Below, one piece after another: positions 45,180 to 57,840 of a DNA stretch of 64,000 nucleotides. Positions within the stretch are counted from its first letter, which is position 1. Each line of letters begins with the position of its first letter. Both the position numbers and the translations under genes were made by a program. Under the pieces are notes generated by a model. The model was given only the letters and a program-made list of their open reading frames with translations, was not told where the DNA came from and made no database searches. This stretch comes from Lepas anatifera (lineage: Eukaryota > Arthropoda > Thecostraca > Lepadidae): positions 50,001 through 114,000 of the forward strand of contig JAOTON010001532.1 in NCBI GenBank assembly GCA_034440635.1, read 5' to 3'.

Positions 45180-47035
45180 CTGACCTGAACCCCTGAGCTG
45201 GTCTGAGGTCCTATGAGTTGACCTGGAGCCCCTGAGCTGCTCAGGGGCTCCTCATTTGGCCTCTGATGCCCTATGAGCTAATCTGGGGCTCCTTGAGCTA
45301 AGGTCCTTGAGCTGGTGTGGGCCCCCCTGAACTGTTGTATGGTACCAAAGCTGAGCTGGGAGCCGTGAGCATGAATGGGGCCCCTTGAACTCTGGGGGCC
45401 CCTGGGCTGAGCTGGGTCCCTAAAGATAATGTGGTTCCCCCTGTGCTAAACTGGGGGTCCTGAGCTAGTCTGGGGCCCACGCAGAGTTATAGGCCCCTGA
45501 GCTGAGCTGGGGGCCATGAACTTGAAGTGGCCTCCTTGCGTTATTCTGAGACGCTATATAAGCCAACCTGGGGCCCCCGAAAGCGGACACACCAAATTAA
45601 ATGCCTATGGGCGTGTAGGTACCTGTAGTACCTGCTCTGCCGTGGAAAATCCCTACCATATCCTCATCGACTGTCCCCAGCACGATGCCCATAGGCAGCC
45701 CATGCTAGATTATTGCCGCATCAGAAATATTCCAGTAAACCCTTCCACTCTTCTCGGCAATGATCACCCTGAGGTGCTGGACAAGCTCTTTACATTCCTG
45801 AAGGCTTCTAGGCTCGAGAGCTTTATCTGAACGTCTATGGTGGCAGGTATGGAAAATACCTGCATCCGAATAGCACCCCACATATTAGAAATAACAATTA
45901 CACTATAAACGTCCCTCTGACAAATTTAAACAATAGGTACTTTAAACTAGGCTTTAAATGTCTGGTCCTAAGGCATGGTAGACTCAGAATAGCCCCCACC
46001 AAAAAAAAAACAAAATAAATAAAAATAAAGGTTCAACTAACCAACTAACCCTATCTAACCATCCGTTCATGTTTGCTAACCAACTAACCCTAACTTAAGG
46101 ACTACTAACTATACTAACCACATCTAAGACTAACAACTAACCAACTCACACCCCCCTAACACTCTATCTGTTCTATTACCCTTCTCTCTTCCTCTATGCG
46201 GCGGCTACCCAGCCAGAGAGGGTGCTGTAACCTTACCTCCTGGTTGCAGGATAAAGACCCGCGGCATCACGTCATGGTGCTGGCGGGTGTTTCTAATAAC
46301 CCAAAATTATTCTTTTTCAATGGAGGAGTTCGAGTAACGTAAGCAAAACGGTCATTCGATAAGAAGGAACAAAATTAAAAAGACTAATCTTTACGCTGGC
46401 AAGCCTCTTCACGTACCCTTTTAAATCCTACCTGTACCCCAGGCTCGGCATCTCTGCCGTAGCAATCCCCTTCCCTCGCAAGTGTTGCTACACTTCGCGA
46501 CCCATTCCTTAAAATAAGATTCGTCCCTTTGTTCTGTGACATTAAAGTAAAAACCCCTCCCGGCAAATTCTCCCCCACACTTTAGAGGCGGGCAAAGGTG
46601 CTTTGCACAGAACGCCTTATAAAAAGGCCATTAACTAACTAACTAACCCCGAGCTGAGCTGAGCTCCTAAGCTGATCTGGTCATCTGAGCTAATCTGGGG
46701 CCTTCTGTGCTGAACTGGGGGCCTCCGAGATAGTCTGGGACCCTCTGAAATTCTTTAGAGTCACTGAGCTATTCTGAGACCCTACACCAGCCGACTTGGG
46801 GACCCTAAGTTGAGCTAGGCCCTCAAAAGCCAATTTTGGCCCTAAGCTAATCTGAAGCACCCTGTACTGAATTAAGCAGCCCCTGAGCTGGTCTGGGGCC
46901 CACTGAAATATTATAGGTCCCGCTGAGCTGAGCTAGGGGCGATGAGCTTTAATGGGCTCCTTGAGCTGTTCTGAGACCCCATATCAGCCAACCTGGGTCC
47001 CCTGAGCCGAGCTTGTCCCCGAAACCTAACATAAG
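45180..47035 (+). repeat. Degenerate GAGCTGGTCTGGGGCCCCT minisatellite, split by a LINE
   Basis: Dozens of units of about 20-27 bp, with core GAGCT-x(2)-TCTGGGGCCCCTGAGCTG, fill 45180-45570 and 46646-47035. The interval between is LINE-C. Similar motif tracts occur at about 1900-2115 and, in reverse, at 57470-57840. Confidence 0.75.
45570..46645 (+). mobile_element. LINE-C, 3' fragment of a non-LTR retrotransposon
   Basis: The frame ending at 45830 encodes LNAYGRVGTCSTCSAVENPYH followed by ILIDCPQH, the Cys-Cys-His-Cys motif downstream of RNase H or RT in R1/Jockey-like elements. After a long 3' UTR the tail is (TAAC)n at about 46629-46645. It is strongly 5'-truncated and lies within the minisatellite. 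Confidence 0.65.
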
Positions 47036-47045
47036 ACCCTTATTT

Positions 47046-48107
47046 CACCTTGACGGACTCTATAATTTCACCCAAAAATTACAGCCAAATTATCTCTTTG
47101 GAGGACATTGAGCGGCTTCAGGGAGACCTGAATGCTCTCACACAATGGTCCCATGATTGGAAACTCCAACTAAATCCTTTGAAATGCAAAGCATTCTCAA
47201 TTACTCTGAAACGGAACCCCATTCTGGCCACCTACAAAATTCAAAACACTGCTCTGGACTGGGTAGATTCTATCCGGGATCTCGGGGTATGGCTGGACAC
47301 CAAATTAACCTTCGCCGACCACATCAACAGCACGGTAACTAGAGCAAACAGAGCTCTGGGCGTGATGATTACAACCCTCCAATCTTGCCATACAGGGGGA
47401 GAATTGTCACCAGAACCTCTCCTGGCAGCTTATTTTGGCAACGTTCGGGCAATTCTAGAATACGGTTGCGTGATTTGAGAGGGGTGCTGCCCAAACAAAC
47501 CATGAAAGACTTGAAAGGGTTCAACATAAATTCCTTATCTGGCTCGCTTCCACTACTCATACATTAACAACGTCTTTGGCATACTCAGACCTTTTGGCGA
47601 CTTTTAACATAACCAGCCTTTCAAACAGGAGGTATCAGTACGATGCACTTTTCGTTCACAAAATTCTAGCCGGGAAGGTGGACTCTGCTCTCTTGCTTCG
47701 GGACATTCCCCCTTCACGTCCCCGCGCGACCCACCCGGAATATGAACGGTACTTTGCTCCACGTTCCCTTCGCCAGGGTGGATACGGTTAAAAGAGGTGT
47801 ATTTTGTCGGGCGGCTGGTGCTATGAACTCTTTCTTAACCGTGTGTCAAAATTCAGATGTATTCAGTTCAACATTTTGTCAGTTCAGATCTCAAGTCCGC
47901 GCGTATATAAAAGTCTGTAGTGATCTCCTCCTTGTTTTCTTAGGACATTTTATTTGTATTTAGTGGGTATGTGGATCATTGTATCCTGTATAAGCTGAGT
48001 GTTCGATCGTCGTTCGTGTTTGATCGTCTTCGATACGACATGAGCTGTAATTGGGGGTAACCTGTTGCTCATGACACAAATAAACAATAAACAATAAACA
48101 ATAAACC
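47046..48107 (+). mobile_element. LINE-A, second copy, 3' part
   Basis: The frame 47050-47478 encodes the region after the RT active site (LQGDLNALTQWSHDWKLQL, LGVWLDTKLTFADHI, PEPLLAAYFGNVRAILEYG). Further pieces in shifted frames (YSDLLATFNITSLSNRRYQY and GRVKRGVFCR-like) follow. At least two frame changes show decay. It ends in an AATAAAC-repeat tail at 48068-48107, like the copy near 38.2 kb. Confidence 0.75.
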
Positions 48108-49158
48108 CAACAGGCCATATGATGCATCATTCAATCGGGCTTGACGAAAGGATTCCAATGGTCTATAAACTATTACCCCGGCTCCGCCTAGTCAGTCACT
48201 GTGACTGAATACTACATTTTACCATTATGCCTATACGGAAAAAGTGCGTCAAGTGAGCTACCTCTAAAATATTTTTGACATCGATAAACATGGTATCAAT
48301 TGCATTCGATCCGCATGTAGAAACAGGGCAAGGTCGAAATCGGAAATAGTACCAACTTCTATTTTCTCCATGTAAATATGAAACACGCTAGTGTGCATTT
48401 CTGAAACTATCGATGCGCGATCATGGGTATCAGCGAGGAAAAACTGCACCCATGTGCCGTCTACAAGATACGAACACAAGTAACGCTCTGTGAGGCACAG
48501 AGCGTCCTCTGAGGAGTCCTCAGGGCTGGCAGTTCTCAGTGAGAACTGTTAAAGCAGGCCACTCTCCATTTGTGGACTCTGCACTTTTTCGGATATAAGT
48601 CCTAAATGCCCAGGGGTAAGAAGACAAAATAAAACAAAATAATTATCAGCCGTTGGGAACCTTTTTTAGTGTATACCATGCCACTGCGACCTAAACTTTA
48701 GAAACGTAAGCGAACATATTGCAACACCCAAAGATCATAATCTCGGTGTGACGGGGTTTGATGTCAATATGGAGTGTTTGCACGAGTGTCGGCGACCCGA
48801 GCACCGCTTCCACCAGTCTGAGTCCGTGTGCTGTGCATAAATTAGAGCGGCACACGCCACCTTCTGACGACATCGACACGACATCTGACCAAAGCCCGGC
48901 GGCCGCTGCTGAACACGCGCCGGTGCCCGGCCTCGCGCCCCCTCCGTCGGTACGGGGTGCTGGTACCTGTCCCCGCCTGTCATGTCAGCAGTGGTGCTAG
49001 TTACACAAAGTGGCATACAGTTTTAGATAGCAACAGTTGAAAGACCGTCAGCCAGCTTCGCTGTAAGACACCTGATAAGTACTATCTTGTATCCACTCTC
49101 TGGAGGAAAATTGAATTGGATGCAGTTAAAGACTCCAACAACTTAACAGAGAACATTA
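48108..49158. other. Unassigned, with one possible minus-strand exon
   Basis: The start (48110-48260) resembles decayed TTAA-element interior. On the minus strand about 48845-48740 gives an open segment with GSPTLVQTLHIDIKPRHTE, preceded by ATGCACAG. It faintly recalls a later segment of site-2 protease, but the identity is not established. Confidence 0.3.
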
Positions 49159-49364
49159 CACAACACCAGGGGCGCCGCCACAGAAGTTTCGCTGGGGGAC
49201 GCATCCGGGCTAGCGCTGACCCGGGGAGGAAATTTTTGAACATATTCGATACCTGACATCATTTACAACCATTGACCCAAACAATTTTGGGGGACGTCCC
49301 CCCTGGTTGGCCAACAGGGGGACGCGCCCCCGTCCCCCCCGCTTTCGGCGCCCATGTACGACAC
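49159..49364 (+). mobile_element. MITE with CAGGGGCG / CGGCGCCCATG ends
   Basis: The element 49167-49356 (190 bp) starts CAGGGGCGCCGCCACAG and ends TTTCGGCGCCCATG. Flanks CACAACAC and TACGACAC match at 6 of 8. It is a hAT-type MITE by end sequence. Confidence 0.65.
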
Positions 49365-52089
49365 TAAAAAGCATATCAGGAAGACTGCAAAAGGTTAAGT
49401 CTTGATTCATTCTGTGATTTGTGGTACCCTGGTTACGACCGTGTGTCGGAGCTTCGTCCCCTTAGAATTGGTTGAATTTGCCGCTTGCAATGACTTAGAC
49501 ACGAAAAAGGGCGACTATCCAGTCATAACCGCTTCTGTGCAGCGGCCATTGCAGCATCAACACGCACAGTGGAGGGGTCCTAAAGTGCCCCCATCCACCT
49601 ATTTCTCTGAGGTCGCCGGAGAGCCGGACGTCGCCGGAAAACGATACTTGGCTTCAATTGAGAATTCATGAGCACGTCGATTGGTGCAAAATCTTGAAAA
49701 TCGGGGATACTTTTTTGCTTATAGGCTCTCAAAGTCAGATCTATATTTTGAGACCGTCGCAATTGGGTGGTCACTCCAGCTTACCTGCATTGTGGATGGA
49801 GTAGTGACGTCATAACGCTATACAATCGAGATTGTATTCAAGATCACCTCACATAAGCGTCAAGATAATCGTCACAGTTCTAGGTCATACACGAATTTTC
49901 AAGGTCGTTGAGCGCAGTGTTTCGGCCGGATGACATTACTCAGCATGACGTATTTTGTACTATGACTTCATAGTTCACGTTACTCAATGTCAAGTTCAAG
50001 GTTACATGCAAGGTCAAAGGTCTTCTTTTTCAAAGCCAAGCCCTCATTTCCCGACCAAATACTACTATAGTGCCAGTTATATTTTACATTGTTAGAGATA
50101 CATGACCTTGGCCTAAGAATTTTAGAGGAATTTGAGTTGGATGTCTCGTCTAAGGCCCTAGGCCACTTATAATGTATTTCCGTTTTTTGCATAACCACGG
50201 AATTTTCCAATAGCTCCCTATCATAGCCCGGATTTAGCGTTTACGGCCTCTTTATACCTTGCACATATTGACCTAGGTAAATAAAAGTTGGCTTTAATGT
50301 AGATCACCATAGCCCCCATAAATCAACAAACAGCCTTTTTTCTAACTCTCTTAGTTTTTTATATACCAGGGGGAAATTTAGGACCCCTCCCACTGCGGGT
50401 TAGCGCCAGCCCCCTCTCCACTGCGCGAGTTAGGAACAAAAAAGCAGCACATGAAAAGCTTGCCTGTCAAATAACGATAACGGAGGCGGCTGCCGACCAC
50501 GTTGCAGTTTCGCATCCGGCCAAAAGGAATTCACCAGCCGTCCATAACGCGCAGTTCGCTGCTCGGTAACCCATGTAACATATTGAGTTGAAAACTCTGT
50601 GCAGCCCATGGCTCGTGCTTATGAGCAGTTCGTTCTCGTCACGTCTTCACAAAATGGTGCAAATCTGATAGCCCCTGGGCCCTCGGCCGTGCATACATGA
50701 ATCAACCTGCAACCTTAAAAAACAGCATAGCCTTTGACACCACAAATGATTTGGTAGTGTTCAATGCATTTGATTCAGACACTCACATGATGAAAGCAGC
50801 CACACCGCGGGTGTTATTTGGTCTATTCCTACCCATGCAAGTGACCCCGGCGTAGACGTCCTAAGCTGCGCCGCGACTGTTGGCAAGGCACGGGTCGATA
50901 CAACTGCTGGTCATAAAAATTTCACTGCGCAAACTGACAACGCTAGAAACAGCATACAAACCAGCGGGTTAAAAACACAAGGATGAAGTCTTCCAGCACT
51001 CACCGACACATGTCCGTATGAGCTTTCCATGCTCCAGCGGTTTTCGTCCTAGTTCTAATACTCCGTATTTGGTTATTCCAAATCTTTTTTATGCTAAGGA
51101 GCAGGTAGAGAAAAATGTCGATTTGTTGCCATTGCTATTATTTCTTATATTATTTTATCAAAAGTTATAAAAACAAGAAATGGAAACCTGATTATAGCCT
51201 TGTCGCAGAAATATTATCTCATATTTTGATGACACAAGGATTGTTTTTCATATTATTACAACTCTTCTTTTTCATATTAAAATAATAAACATTAGCAGAT
51301 AAATGACGATTTTTCTCACCAATTTTTTTACAAAATGGCACTGTTTTATTAAATAATTCCAAACTAGTTTATTTATGTTTTTTCATTTGACCAGAACACT
51401 ACCAATTTTTCATGATTTGGGATTTTCTGAGAAAAATGAGTCGGCCGCGGACGGATACCCACGTCCGTTTACCGCCATGAAGAGTGCGCGCCCATCACAC
51501 TGGCCGAGTCCAGAGCAGTTTTGGAATGTCCGTAACATCAGGAAATTTTTGCGTGCAAACTGGGGGCCATCTCTGGTCCCAAGGGCCTCCTGTTGGGCCC
51601 TCTGCCCTTCAGATTGTTTCCATTTTGAACCAGTGTTCCTCAGGGCTTAAATAACTTCAAGCTTGCTACTCATTGGACAAGCGCTATTGTGCCCTTCGCT
51701 GAAAATCACAATAGTCCCGAGTTATGGGCCTTGGCTACTCTTAGTTCCCTTTGAATATTTGAATGTGTCCCTTTGAGACCTTAGTATTTCCTTTCTCCTC
51801 CTTTGGTCACCGGTGAATATTTAAGAAAAATGTGCGCTTTTTACAATTATGTGTAAGATGCATAGTGCATACGGAGTATACATACAAAGGTACACAAACA
51901 ATTGGTTTAAGAGGCAGGTAGAGAGAGACATATTTTTTCGCGCATGTTTGTGGTTTTAGGCTGCCTCAGCTCCAAGGACCACATAGCGAGTCTAACAGTT
52001 CTTTTTAGTCAATCCTTTAAAACATTTTGATCTTGGGAGATACATATTTTTTCTACGCTCTTACCTATGAGATATAAAATTGGGGCGAA
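49365..52089. other. Decayed repeats and AT-rich DNA
   Basis: 49800-50290 has frequent AAGGTCA/TGACCTT motifs like the TTAA-element relatives but no ends. 50300-52090 is AT-rich with no recognised exon, RNA gene or element. Confidence 0.35.
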
Positions 52090-52446
52090 TGGGGCAAAAT
52101 TGACACCGTGAAACTTACCGGAAGTGACGGTGTGCACGTGTACAACGCACCAGGTGCACCGGGTTCCTGTAGCAGTATGGTCCAGCGCAGGTTTATGGCC
52201 CGGGGTCCTTCGTATTGTAACGATGTGCCCGCTGATTTGAAAGTGCTTTCAGTACCTATTTTCTGCCGTGCCCTTAAGCGCCACCTCGTGTCACAGTGTA
52301 CTTAAGGTGTCTTGGGATGTGTGATGGTGCACTGCATGTGGAGTGAAAGTAGAATATTTTATATCAAGTTTTTATGTAATGATGCCGTAGGTATGACTGT
52401 ATTGAACAGAAGTTTCGCCTAGTGAATGTGCCATCCCATCCCATCT
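52090..52446 (+). mobile_element. LINE-D, terminal fragment
   Basis: The frame 52108-52305 ends MVQRRFMARGPSYCNDVPAD followed by LK, a typical C terminus of CR1/Jockey-like RT proteins (compare YNDLPPDLR in LINE-B). The tail is a short CCATC/CCCAT repeat at about 52430-52446. The left limit is not resolved. Confidence 0.55.
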
Positions 52447-53284
52447 ACTCATCAACAGCTTGACGTGGTTCCGTAATAGCCACAACCGATTTTATAAGTG
52501 CGGATGACTCTGAATACAGTCTTTGTGCAGTAGTAGCTCACACTTTGTATTATCGTCACCGCAAGTGCTCAGCGGGGCTCCGTCACGGCTCTGATCCGTA
52601 CATTTCAAACCGCATGATTTGATACCTGTTCCGATTGGGGAGAACGGGGCTGGTTTAACCCTAGCTATTACAGAGAAATTTCTGCAGCCTTTCCCCAAGG
52701 TTTTTCAGTTACGGCTCGGAGATGGTTACGGTGTGGATTGCATCACTTTGTATAGCCAATTGGGCATTCATTGCACACCTTTTGGTAAAAGATTCACCTG
52801 ATGCCTAGGTAACACCAGGTCATGGAGCGTAGAAGTCATTTCAAAACGTATTTAAGGCCGATTTACGTACGGATTTTGGTGCTTTATACTGCGTTGCCTG
52901 GGACGTAGTTTGGATATAAAGCATGCTATACCTAACCTCGGCTGATCTCCTGTGACTTTTGGTATCCTCTTGTGAGATTTTCCAACCTTTTTGATCTTGA
53001 GCAATGCGTAAGCGAAGGCCAAATTATGTTTATACTATTATATTATTCTCATACTTGAGCCCCTGATGAAACTACAAAAGCGAAATGCTGCTCTAATGAT
53101 TAAATGGTTGAAAAAATATAATACATTTAATACAATTTAGCTTTCAATTACGCATTGATCAAGCCATTACAACTTAAGCTGTTAAGTCCTTTTCAGGTGT
53201 TGGCCGAGGCCCTTTATTTCCAAAATAAAAAGCCAGGGTCACAACTCAAGATTCCACCTCAGCAGACGATCTTAACACTGAACG
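52447..53284. other. Intergenic, nothing recognised
   Basis: No supported feature on either strand. Confidence 0.4.
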
Positions 53285-54250
53285 CTGAAAGGGGGGGCGC
53301 AAAATATGCTCTCCTCCTGATTTCCAAAAATAACGCAGAAACGAAGATATGCAGAACAAAGTAACTTCACTGAATTATTTCTGATTGATTTCATGCATTT
53401 GACCAATTTCTTAGGCTAGGTTCATTTCAGGTCAAGTAGCTATTCAAGGTCAAACGACCGAGCCACAAAGCCCCAAATCACAAGCTTGAAGCGGCTGCGA
53501 AGGAACATCTGCAAATTAATCAGTTCCAAACTTGCGTAACACGATGAGGTCATTAGGGTCTACAAATCTGCAATTTCGGAATTTGCACATTGGTGACCTA
53601 AGATGGAGTAAATTTTTGGTCATCCCATTATAAATCTATGATGAAAGATAAAAAAGGGATCTTTTCCATTAAATATTGGATATATCATACCATGTATCAT
53701 TCCCACGATCTTAACTATTACTTTAAGTTTTTGAGTATCTGACCTCTCAAAGGTCATGTGGGGTCACATGAGCATATAGTGATTAGTTTGCTAACAACTT
53801 ACACTGAATTAAAATAAACCTTCCATTTGACTTTCGTTTTTGTTATCTTGTCACGGAAAGTCGATTGATATGCACCAAGACTAAACCAGGTCACCATGTG
53901 ACCCTGACCTGGCTTGAAGTCAGGATTATTCTTCCCATTTGACCTAACATGATCATATCATGTATTATTCGACTCAGCACGGTGGAGGACTCCAATGATG
54001 CTTAACAACTTTCTCTAGCTCGGCTCAATAAAAAATGTATAGGGGAAAATCTACGATGCCCTATTGTAAGCCTATGGAACTTCCGTCGACCTCGGGTGAC
54101 CTCAGTATTGACCTGAAATAAAAGTAGTACTTAGAACTTATCTTCGTTTCATCAAGAGCTTTCGAAATCCATACGCAATTTCTATTTAGCTTTTTCAGGA
54201 AATACAATTGGGGGGCGAAATATGCCCTCCCCCCAGCGGGGCGCACAATG
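53285..54250. mobile_element. Diverged relative of the TTAA-target family
   Basis: Approximate ends are GGGGGGGCGCAAAATATGCTC (one inverted repeat arm, 53290) and GGGGGGCGAAATATGCCCTC (54210), and the interior has AGGTCA/TGACCT motifs. The motif order is like the copy at 27.4-28.4 kb, running in the opposite direction. Confidence 0.45.
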
Positions 54251-55734
54251 TCAGGGGCGTGGTACCGTCCCTCATCACATCAGCACAAAGTAAGACATCA
54301 ATTAAGGTGGAGAAGGAAGGAGGCATACATGCATGATTGAATTATTGGTGTGTATGTGAGTGGGTGGCCTCCGTGAATGAAGTGAACTGAAGGTTATAGC
54401 TGTGACCACCATGTAAATGGTTCCTAAATGTTTCAAAGATTAGACTTGCGTCTAGGCTTTGCCATTGCTCGACAGAATTCTTCTCCCGTCCTCCTATTGC
54501 AGATGCATATTTTTTTAAACAGTGAGGTACTGTTTGAGGTGCGGCTGCAAGTTCGCGCCGGTCAGCCTTTCATGAAGCTCTGTTTTCCCAAATAAATTTT
54601 CTCCTGAGCATTATAATGCTATTAGCTTGGTGCATTTTGTTTTTACAACCCACATCAAAACCCTGCCTGAAAAATTGGTCTTGTTCGACCTTTGGCGACC
54701 TCCAAAAGGACATATCCATTGCACTCTGTACTTGAAATAACACACCATAATTAATGATAAAGCAAAATTTTAAAGGTTAGAGCTTATTCTTAGCACAGGA
54801 GAAGACGGGAGCTGAAGCACACCCCGCGGCAACTGATGACATGTGCTTGTACGTGGAGCACTTAGAACAGAGACAGACACGCCCAAAGTGTGCAAGTGCA
54901 CGAGAAAGTTTGCGCTGAATCCGCCATTTGTCTGGTTTGCTCTCTGTTTCGGACTCTTGATGGTCAATCCGGCCAACAGTTCTTCTGCAGGCCCGCAGCA
55001 AGGACACGTACCTCCAGCGCCCGGCACCACGTTAAACTTCCCTAACAGATATGTCTGCAACTGGCTATGTATCCTCGGTTGTATTTTTCATGTTCTAAGC
55101 AGCCCTGTGGACGGCTGAATCAACAGCAGCAGTGTCCAGAGGGAGAGAAAGCCGACAACAAATCTCAGTGACTTCATGCTTGCTACTTGTCACAGCGTTC
55201 AGCTTGGTAGAACAATAAGACCGGGTCTCAATCACCGTTGAAAATCTGACTCGGGCGCGTCAGATTTCATCGAAGGGAATAAGCTGAATCCAAACACTTC
55301 TGTGAAGGTGCGAAACGTGAAAGCTGGCCTTGTCACAGGGCACAGAATGTTGGTCCTGCCTCTGTCAGGACTGTTGGCTCTCTGACAGTTCAAGTGGCGC
55401 GCTTCTGTCGACACGACGTCGACCATCGGTCAATGACGGGTCCAGAACTTCACAACGGGGGAGCTGAAGCCCATGTGGGCCGCCTTGGCCACCTGCAGGG
55501 GAGGGGGTTATGCATTCCAAGAGGCAAACTCCTGATGAGAGAACTGGCGTTTTGGGGGTGTCCCAAAAGGGGGATAGATCCCCAATCCAGATAGCCCACC
55601 CAATATGAAATAATGTTAACCATTAACTCTATGGCTTTGGAATGAAATCACCTCAATATATGTCCCCCTTATGTTCTAGACGTTCCTACGCTCATGAGAG
55701 CTACCACGCACATGCCTTTGTATCACGGAATCAA

Positions 55735-55737
<3 letters not shown>
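54251..55737. other. Unassigned, with a minus-strand signal-peptide-like frame
   Basis: On the minus strand an ATG at 55177 begins MKSLRFVVGFLSLWTLLLL, a signal-peptide-like stretch, stopping after 29 codons. Further downstream on the same strand are open Cys-bearing segments (GTCPCCG near 55010). Whether these are exons of one secreted protein is unknown. Confidence 0.25.

Positions 55738-55801
<64 letters not shown>
55738..55801 (+). repeat. (TA)n microsatellite
   Basis: About 64 bp of uninterrupted TA dinucleotide. Confidence 0.95.
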
Positions 55802-55803
<2 letters not shown>

Positions 55804-56323
55804 CTGTCAAGGGCATGATTCTTGGCTTCATACCCCAGTCACAAACCGGAAATTCCACAGAATTTCAGCACGTGCCTTACACCTATATGCCTCCGGTATC
55901 ATTAAAACGCAGAGTGTAATCGACCGGGTAGAACACGCAGGGGATTTTGTTAGATTGCTAGGTGCAGCGGTCCAGCAGGTACAACCTGCGGACATTTTAC
56001 AGTTTGACCGCGCGACAATGTCTTGTAGAGCTGTTTTATTCGGTTCAAGTAAATGCTAAATGGTTAAAATTATACATTTATGTAGTTGAATGAGCCCATG
56101 AACACCTCAATGCTAGTTGTGAATTTTTTTTTTTTGGCGGAATATTGCCATTAACCAACAAAATAAGTAATTTTAAAAGCAAGCCATTCAGCGTGGATTT
56201 GAAAACTGACACAAACACGCAAAAGAGAAGTCTCAACGTATCGAAAGAGCAGATGAAAATAATGGTGTTTGTTTCTAAATATAACAACACTACGGCTACA
56301 CCATATGTTTGGGCCGTCAGTGC
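55802..56323. other. Unrecognised open segment
   Basis: The plus frame from the TA tract to 56059 is open (includes RVEHAGDFVRLLGAAVQQVQ) and looks protein-like, but I do not recognise it. It may be a remnant of a mobile-element gene. Confidence 0.2.
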
Positions 56324-56393
56324 GGGTGTAAATTTTTCTCTGTGTGTGCGCAGACAGCATGCTGTCTGCGCACACAGAGAAAAATTTACACCC
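56324..56393. repeat. 70-bp near-perfect palindrome
   Basis: The arm GGGTGTAAATTTTTCTCTGT continues to the centre GCATGC, and the right arm is its exact reverse complement except for one extra TG in the left arm. This would form a cruciform or hairpin with about 34 paired bases per arm and no loop. Confidence 0.92.
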
Positions 56394-57469
56394 CACGGAA
56401 CACTTTGCTCGTGCCAAAAATCAGTATTCTCTGGATACTTAATTCAGTATACAATGAACGCTTTTCGGACATTTTTGGTACTCGTCAGATAACATGAGTA
56501 CTTTTACTACGCCTCTTTTGTTACAGCTGGTTGTACTTCCCGTAGTACCCTTTTGCAGTTACACCAAAATGGGTACTTTTGCGACTAGTACCCCCGTTTG
56601 GTTCCGTGCCAAAAATGAGGCCTCCTAGGGTACTTCCATTTTAGGTACTAACGCTAGTACCCTACGAAGGTGTCTGAAGGGCACTGAAAGTAGTGCTTAA
56701 AATGTACTCAATCAATACAATCCAATACCTACTCTCCTTCGTGAAACAAAGAGGTACTTGAAGAAGTATATTTAAGGTGATTCGATAATTCGATCAAGGT
56801 AACACTGCACAGCTTTAATCATATAGAGCACAATACAAAAAAGCAGCCACGGCTCACTTGAACAGCTTTGTCGTTTCAAGGGACAACATATACATGGCAC
56901 TGAAATTGAGACTAAGCTGGTTCTAAAACTATGAGGTTCATATTCGTTTCTGCTGGTCTTTTCTAGGCATTTTTAATCTTGCAAATTACAAAAAGACACC
57001 CCAGCTGAGTTGAGCTGACCCCGCTGCTTGCATATTGTCGATGGATATTAAAAGAGAGTTAATTCTGTCCAGAACCAACCAGCCGTCCTTAAATCTTTCC
57101 GCTTCCTCAGGATTCTGTGTGAGCATCCTTCAAATGATTCGACGTCTGGGCCCTGCGAGCATGGCAAACAGTCGGCTATTTGCTGCTAGAGATTAATTAG
57201 CCTTTGCACCGGCACTTTTCACCACGTGGCACTATAACCGTTCCTTATAGTGGCGCAAAATATGACTAACTTAGCACCGCGGCGTATTAGTGACCTGACA
57301 ACATCATGCATGTAGAGAAAAAATTTGTGGTTTAAGACAAGACAAATAAATATAACGTACGACGTAACTTTACATGACTTATATTGGCTGTTTTTACCTA
57401 TTTTTTGTTTTGTTTCAAGGTCTATTTAGCTAAATAACACGTGTTATCCCTTTATAATTTTCCTTGTGA
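56394..57469. other. AT-rich, with GGGTACT/AGTACCC motifs
   Basis: From 56500 to 56770 the motif AGTACC/GGTACT occurs many times. No gene or element end recognised. Confidence 0.35.
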
Positions 57470-57840
57470 CACGGGAACCATCTCTGGGGTGCCCTCGAGA
57501 TAAGCACTTTGCCCCCTCTCGAAACCAATTCGGGGGGCCTCCTGAGAAGAATTGTTTGGCCCCTTGAGGAAAAACCTTGCCCCACGCCCGAGAAAAACTT
57601 TTGGGCCCCGAGATCAAGCCTTCGGGCCCCCGAGACCAACTCGTGGAGGACTCCGAGGCCGAATCTGGGGACTCCCAAAACAACCTTTGGCCCTCCGAAA
57701 TAAACTCTGCCCCCCCCCTCCGGGACAAGCTCTTAAAGGCTCCCCAGACCAGTTCTGGCGGCCACCAATATCTTTTTAGAGCATCCTTAGACAAACTCTT
57801 GGGGCCTTACGAAAAATTCAAGACCAGCTCTGCCCCCCCA
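57470..57840 (-). repeat. Degenerate GGGCCCCGAGACCAACTC minisatellite
   Basis: About 12-14 units of 25-30 bp with core CCCCGAGA-CAA-CT. Read in reverse the core is AGTTGGTCTCGGGGCC, matching the tract inside the hAT-like element at about 1900-2115. Open frames here are by-products of the repeat. Confidence 0.7.
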
